In this document: in pieces, positions 59,049 to 64,000 of the stretch
Layout: each line of letters opens with the position of its first letter
Numbering within the stretch: the stretch's first letter is position 1
Source of the DNA: Poa pratensis
Lineage: Eukaryota; Streptophyta; Magnoliopsida; Poales; Poaceae
Assembly: GCA_947311845.1 (NCBI GenBank)
Contig: CAMZMU010000075.1
Span: 20,125,366 to 20,189,365 of the forward strand
DNA: 64,000 nt
Reading direction: 5' to 3'
Notes under the pieces: model-generated
Database searches by the model: none
Seen by the model: the letters and a program-made list of their open reading frames with translations, nothing else
Told to the model about the DNA's origin: nothing
Made by a program: the position numbers and the translations under genes

Positions 59049-60379
59049 TCTATACCTCTTATAAAGCAAAACCCCACTATGTGTTATTTAATTTGTCTAT
59101 CTTAACATGCAACACATCCACATCACTAATAAATCACAGCCTTACGATTCTAATCTCCAATCGTCCATTTTGTTGTGACATGCCCAGTCAATCAATCAAT
59201 CCATACAAAGTTGTACCTTGTGCATTCAGTTTCCATCCAATCCGTTACACAACCCACCCTTTTGTCTATTCCCCTGCCTTCCGTGAAACGATGCGGCTTC
59301 CCATGCATTCTACCTTTGCCTGCTAATCTTCTTCCTTCAATATCCACCAACGTCGCTTGATGTCCCGTGTTTCTCCTCCAGCCGGTCACCTCACAACACC
59401 TATATAACCTCCCCTTGCCTAGGCCAACGACTTGGGGCGATCATTCGGAATTAGCCTCCAATCCTTTCCACATTTTTTCCACGAGGATTCGCCATGAAGT
59501 AAAAGCACGCTCCAGCTACACTGCTACAAGAATTGTGATGATACGCGACATCCTCTGGGACGTTATTTCACACAGTTTTCCCCCCCTCTGATCTACTCTG
59601 TTTCGTTTGGCTCTTGCAGATCAAGTGTTTGTCGATTTGTTCCTTTTCACGATTTTGTCCTTCTGTAACATCTACAGCCCATGAACCGATAGAGTCAGAA
59701 AGGGAGAGCGTCTGTTTTCGAAATCACATGTACATGTACATTTCTGTTATCTTTTCCGTTGTCAAGGTTTTAATTTTGTTTCGTAGTCCTTGGCAAAAAA
59801 TACTCAAAAAAAAGTGAGATCATCATCAATAGATTTACTGCAAAGCCTTTGGTGATGCAGTTTATCAGGTAATAAGTTGCAACATTTGACTACTTTGTAA
59901 ATGATTCCTAGATTACTATACTGTTGGTAATAGTGAGATATTGTGATCCAAGCTGATTCAGTATACCTAAATTTTGTGATTCTTCAAAGCTGATTCAGTA
60001 TGCGTATTTTATTTGGATTACAACGTAACTGTCCCCTGCCATGCCACCATGCAGACACTAATTATTCGGATTAATAATTTATTTTAGATATTTGCAGCAA
60101 ATTGAGGTAATGCATATTATTAATTCAGTTATTCGATCAATGTGGTGGCATCATATTGGTGCAAGCATTTGTCAGAATCACCTTGAAGGTTTGAATAGCC
60201 TCAATCGGAAAGGAAATGAGAGCATTTAGATATTAAACTGCATGACAAGTCATTTTGCATTCAAATACATATCTATAGTTTGTGTGTGCAGAATTCTCTT
60301 CTCTCCAAGCTAGATTATTCATACATATTATTTGTAATTATTTTCTTATGCCCGCAGCAACGCGTGGGGTGTCATCTAG
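59049..60379 (+). mobile_element. Non-autonomous Helitron
   Basis: The 5' end TCTATACCTCTTATAAAGC follows an A at 59048. The 3' end has a GC hairpin (ATGCCCGCAGCAACGCGTGG at about 60349-60368) and finishes TCATCTAG at 60379, followed by T. TC at the start, CTRR at the end, a hairpin about 6 bp before it and A-T insertion are the Helitron hallmarks; the terminal sequences match common grass Helitrons. No Rep/helicase gene is inside. Confidence 0.88.
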
Positions 60380-61561
60380 TTAATCTATATACCTGGGAAT
60401 GCTCTCTTCTTTTAATCCGTGTACAAATTAATGTCTATTCAATTTGCAAGCTCGGTGTTGTGTACTAGCACGAATGCTCCGGACTGTTACTACCTTTTTT
60501 ACCAGCACGAAGTGCTATTGTTATGGACTGCTACTGCCAAATGCAGTATTTACTGCAGCATTGACTTTACTATTACTGTAGCCATGGTTTTTTGTGATGA
60601 GAAGGTCACCGTGTACCACATAGTTTGAGTGAAATTGGTGGACGTCGAGCTCGTGCAATTAATTTGATGACCGGGACTAATTAATTTAATTACAATGTGT
60701 TTGGTTAGGAGTAGAGCGCAGGACGGGAATTTTCTCGGATTGTTGCCACCACACAGAAAGCCTAATATGTGGGCTGCGGCGTCGCCCTGTAGTCCCGTCC
60801 AACAATCAGATCTACTCCCTCCTTCCCAATATGGTGTCCTCGTTTACACTTTTACGGTACCCTGGTACTCCAAAATTAGGCGGTGGAGTACCGGTCGATT
60901 TGATAGTCCATGATGAAAAGTTTTTGCCTGCCATAGTAGCGGCTGATTGTCCGGTAAAAGAAAAAAGAGCAGCGAATTGAAATTGTTTTTCAGGTTCTAC
61001 TCGCCCGCCGCCATTGATCGTGGCCACGATCGATCTGCTCGCCGCCGCTGCCATTGATCTGCTCACCACCGCCGCCATTGATAGTGGCCGCGATGGATCT
61101 GCCCGCCTCCACTGGCATTGATCTGCATGCCGCCGCCGCCACCGATTGTGGCCGCCATCAACCTGCTCGCTGGTGCCGCCATCGATCGTGGCCGCTCCAA
61201 TCTTGCTCGCCGCCGTTTACACTGGGTGCGCCGCCGCGCTCCGATCGAGCCTGTCGGAGCCCCCCGATTGATCGGGGCATATGAGGAAAATAATGCCAAA
61301 AATTCCGAGACACAAAAAGAACCGCCCAATGGCCTTTTTTATGGGTGATGGAATTGCATAACAAAACAATGAAATTTTGTGGTAAATCCCGTAAACACCT
61401 AAAAATATAGATAATAATTGCATACATGAACTAAATAAATATAAAAACTAAAGGAAATAATATTAAAATAGATCATATAAAATGCACGTGTCGGTCCTTC
61501 CATTTATCATCATGTTCAAGAATTTTCCAACAACGGTGCGAATCGGAGACTTTCCCTTGTC
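60380..61561. other. Intergenic sequence with short GCC/ATTGAT repeats
   Basis: 61000-61210 repeats GCCGCCGCCATTGATCGTGG-like units of about 40 bp on the plus strand, which creates open frames on both strands. A weak CTCCCTCC start at about 60822 suggests a MITE remnant. No gene is recognised. Confidence 0.45.
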
Positions 61562-61576
61562 TTCCACCTTTCTCCT

Positions 61577-62454
61577 TTTTTTGCAAGGTAATACGTTTCT
61601 CATTTATAAATAAAGAACAAGATACAAAACACGTACACACCGATCTTACAGATCTAGAAAGATAAGATAAACCCATGTGACAAACAAACGCCTATCTCTC
61701 TCCTTTGGCACCACCGTAGCAGCCACCAAAGAGAAGCGAGACAGATCACCTCTTCACCCGAGCTCGACGCGGCTCCATCGCTGATCAACAACTTTTCCAA
61801 CCTCCAAAGTAGTTTGCCATAGGACAAACCATTGTCATTGAAGAATCAGACTGGGGCAGCATGACTCCGGACACGCCATGGAACTTCAGAACCGACACCC
61901 CGGAACGATGACGTCGGAGTAGGGAACCAGCACAAGGTGCACTATATTCCATCTGTTACCAGCACAAACAACCGTTTGCACGTACTCCTGAACAAATCCT
62001 CCCTGCTCCACCATGGCGCCGGAGACCACGCCACAGCAACGGGGATAGAGCAGGAGGAAAGACTCATCTGATGAAGTCGTCGCCGCCGCCTCGCGGACAC
62101 CATCCAAGAACCCTAAAGCCACCGATCTGAAAGATCGGCAAGCACACGATTCCACCAACTCCGGGACGCCGCCATGAAGGAGAGCACCGGTGTGGGAGTA
62201 GAGTTGAGGCAGATTTATTCGTCCGGACGCCGCTCCCACCACCCCAACGGCGCGCCACGGCTTACAAAACCAAACTCTAACTACAGAGTGAAGGAACCGG
62301 ATCCCCCCTTCCTCCCGCTGCCGGAGCAGCGGGCGGAGGGAGAGGGGAGCAACAGTAACGCCGGCGGAGATCGGGTGGGAAAAGGAATCGCCTCCTTGGC
62401 GGCTAGGTCAGGGGGCGAACGCTTCGTGAGTTGCGCCACCGCCTGAATAGGAAT
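61577..62454 (-). mobile_element. Poly(A) retroposon, family A copy 2 (minus orientation)
   Basis: 878 bp with target duplication TTCCACCTTTCTCCT at 61562-61576 and 62455-62469 and a T run at its left end. It aligns with the element at 54997-55854 along most of its length but has a different 5' end. The related minus-strand frame is shorter here (62242-61886: VEQGGFVQEYVQTVVCAG) owing to indels. Confidence 0.86.
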
Positions 62455-62469
62455 TTCCACCTTTCTCCT

Positions 62470-62820
62470 ACAGTTTGCATATGTGTCAGCGATATATGGG
62501 TCAGCTCACACATCTACTGTATATACCCTATCTAGCCCACGATGTACAAAGTGACTGGGGATCACGCATGGACTCCACCGACCTAATTGAACGTTCCGCA
62601 CACCATACGCCATTTACATGACGACCAAGATATGAAAGATCACGATGGTACTTACGATACAAGACATGATGTACTCAATGTATGCCAAAAAAAAAAAGTA
62701 TGCCAGGAGGACTCACAAGTTCGATGCCTATATAAGAAAAACACAACAAGGGCACATGAGAAGCTTCATAGCGAAAACACCCCATGGATAGACAATCTTC
62801 TACTACCTCTGTTCCACAAT
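62470..62820. other. Intergenic sequence, nothing recognised
   Basis: AT-rich spacer between the retroposon and the CACTA end. It contains an A run at about 62688 and no conserved frame. Confidence 0.4.
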
Positions 62821-64000
62821 CACTAGTAGAAAACATGCCTTTGGTTCGGACCTTTAGTCCCGGCCAGATTTGGAACCCGGACTAATGTGACATTTAGTAC
62901 CGGTTCCAAAGGCTAGGGAGGCCGCACGGTCTAGTCCCGGTTCGAACGCCACCTTTAGTACCGGTTCGTGATACGAACCGGTACTAAACGGTCGCGGCAG
63001 GCAGCCGCAGAGGTGGGGCCAGCGCCAGACCCTTTAGTACCGGTTTGTATCATGAACCGGTACTAAAGACGTGACACGAACTTGTACTAAAGTGTTCCCT
63101 GTATATCATCTCTTCCACCTGAGCCAGCTCTCCATTTTTTAGCTCGAGTTCATCCCCATTTTCTCCTCTCTTTCCTCTCCCGAGTTCGAGTTTATCCCCA
63201 TTTTTTTCCACCATTTGTCAAGATTGACGGCACCCCATCTATTCAAGGGTTAGCAACTTCATCCTTTCTTCCGGCATTGCTACTTTAGCTCATTTCATTG
63301 CTTATTTAGCTCATTTCATTTTTGTAGTGCTAGCTAGGTGTTTGATGAAATGCCTAAGTTAGGGAGTTCATTTTTTTATATGCATTTTGAGCTCAAATTA
63401 ATTTATGATTTGTGGGTTTTAGTGTCGTCCCGTCCCCGTCCTCACCGCCGTCGATAGCCCGCGCCGTCCCGTCACCGGCACCACCTCGGTGAGCCTCTTG
63501 TTTTTATCTTTTATTTTAAAAAAATTTACTTGTATGATTTAGATGCATAGTTATTACGTGTATAATTTTCTTATGTTTTTTATATGTATAGTGTCATGGT
63601 TTTGATATCCGTCCCCGTCGGCCCTCGTCCAGTCTATGATTCGGATGTGGTATATTATCTTTTATAACTATTTGTTTCATTTCGTGTTTATGACAATTAA
63701 TTACGCCGACCAACTTGACATAGATATTTTTATCTAGGAGGTAGTGGAACCGGAAATTCCAGTCGACCCTCTTGTCGAGATGTTAAATTTAGTTGAAAAA
63801 GAAAATGATGACTTGAAAGAAGAATTGAAAAGAATTGAAGAAAAATTGAAAAGAACTGAAAAAGAGAAGATGAAATTGGAGTTCAATCTTGCCGACGTCG
63901 CTGATGATCACAAGATCAAGATGGATGCAATGCGCTTGAAGATTAGAAAGATTAGAAAATATGCAATTAATAAAGAGGCTTGGTATCATTATGCTGTTGG
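62821..64000 (+). mobile_element. CACTA (En/Spm) transposon, 5' end; runs off the window
   Basis: Starts CACTAGTAGAAAA, the canonical CACTA terminus of Triticeae elements. Direct and inverted subterminal repeats follow, built on TTTAGTACCGGTT (62890-63070). Intron-containing coding sequence begins at about 63738. The other end and the target duplication are outside the window. Confidence 0.92.
63738..64000 (+). CDS. CACTA-associated coiled-coil protein, partial
   Basis: After an acceptor (TTTTTATCTAG, ending 63737) the frame reads EVVEPEIPVDPLVEMLNLVE, then a long Lys/Glu-rich helix and HKIKMDAMRLKIRKIRKYAI, continuing past the window end. The heptad-like charge pattern predicts a coiled coil. 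This protein type accompanies many Triticeae CACTA elements; its role is unknown. The first exon and the start codon are not identified; upstream exons probably lie between 63200 and 63500. Confidence 0.7.

Overview
The window looks like a repeat-rich segment of a Triticeae grass genome (wheat, barley, Aegilops or rye; the species cannot be fixed from sequence alone). It has spliced plant genes with GT-AG introns (F-box/DUF295, DUF220, CC-NB-ARC-LRR, RLK-type kinase). It also has a classic Au SINE, nested copia and gypsy elements, CACTA, hAT, PIF/Harbinger, Mutator-like, Stowaway and Helitron elements. No organellar, bacterial or viral replicon is present.

Layout. 1-2256: host sequence without a recognised gene, carrying an Au SINE. 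2262-14054: a Ty1/copia element with very short LTRs (target duplication ATTGT), broken by a 0.7 kb poly(A) retroposon and by a 6.7 kb gypsy-type element on the minus strand (target duplication GGGTC). 14479-19503: three minus-strand host genes: an F-box/DUF295 gene with one frameshift, a proline-rich protein of unknown function, and a clean five-exon DUF220 gene. 20005-25230: a probable Pack-MULE carrying fragments of at least five unrelated genes (DUF1685-like, remorin, RPB4, SAPS-domain, RETICULATA/ChaN-like). 25433-28600: a Mutator-type MITE and an LTR-retrotransposon remnant. 28849-34885: NLR1 on the minus strand. 35687-43950: a transposon graveyard (PIF/Harbinger, gypsy LTR with a nested solo LTR, hAT with a nested solo LTR). 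45016-50275: NLR2 on the plus strand, head-to-head with NLR1. 52238-54610: a serine/threonine kinase-like domain on the same strand, whose first exon is phase-compatible with the last NLR2 exon. 54997-64000: two copies of one retroposon family, an 11-copy minisatellite, a non-autonomous MULE, a Helitron, and the start of a CACTA element running off the window.

The main biology is the head-to-head NLR pair (NLR1 and NLR2) with a kinase domain at the far end of NLR2. This is the layout known at the barley rpg4/Rpg5 stem-rust locus (HvRga1 and the NLR-kinase gene Rpg5). Here NLR2 is disrupted, NLR1 has two frame breaks, and the kinase has lost both the HRD aspartate and the canonical DFG triplet, so the locus looks like a decayed or pseudokinase version. 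Several coding regions differ from an open frame by single missing bases, so assembly error must be separated from true decay.
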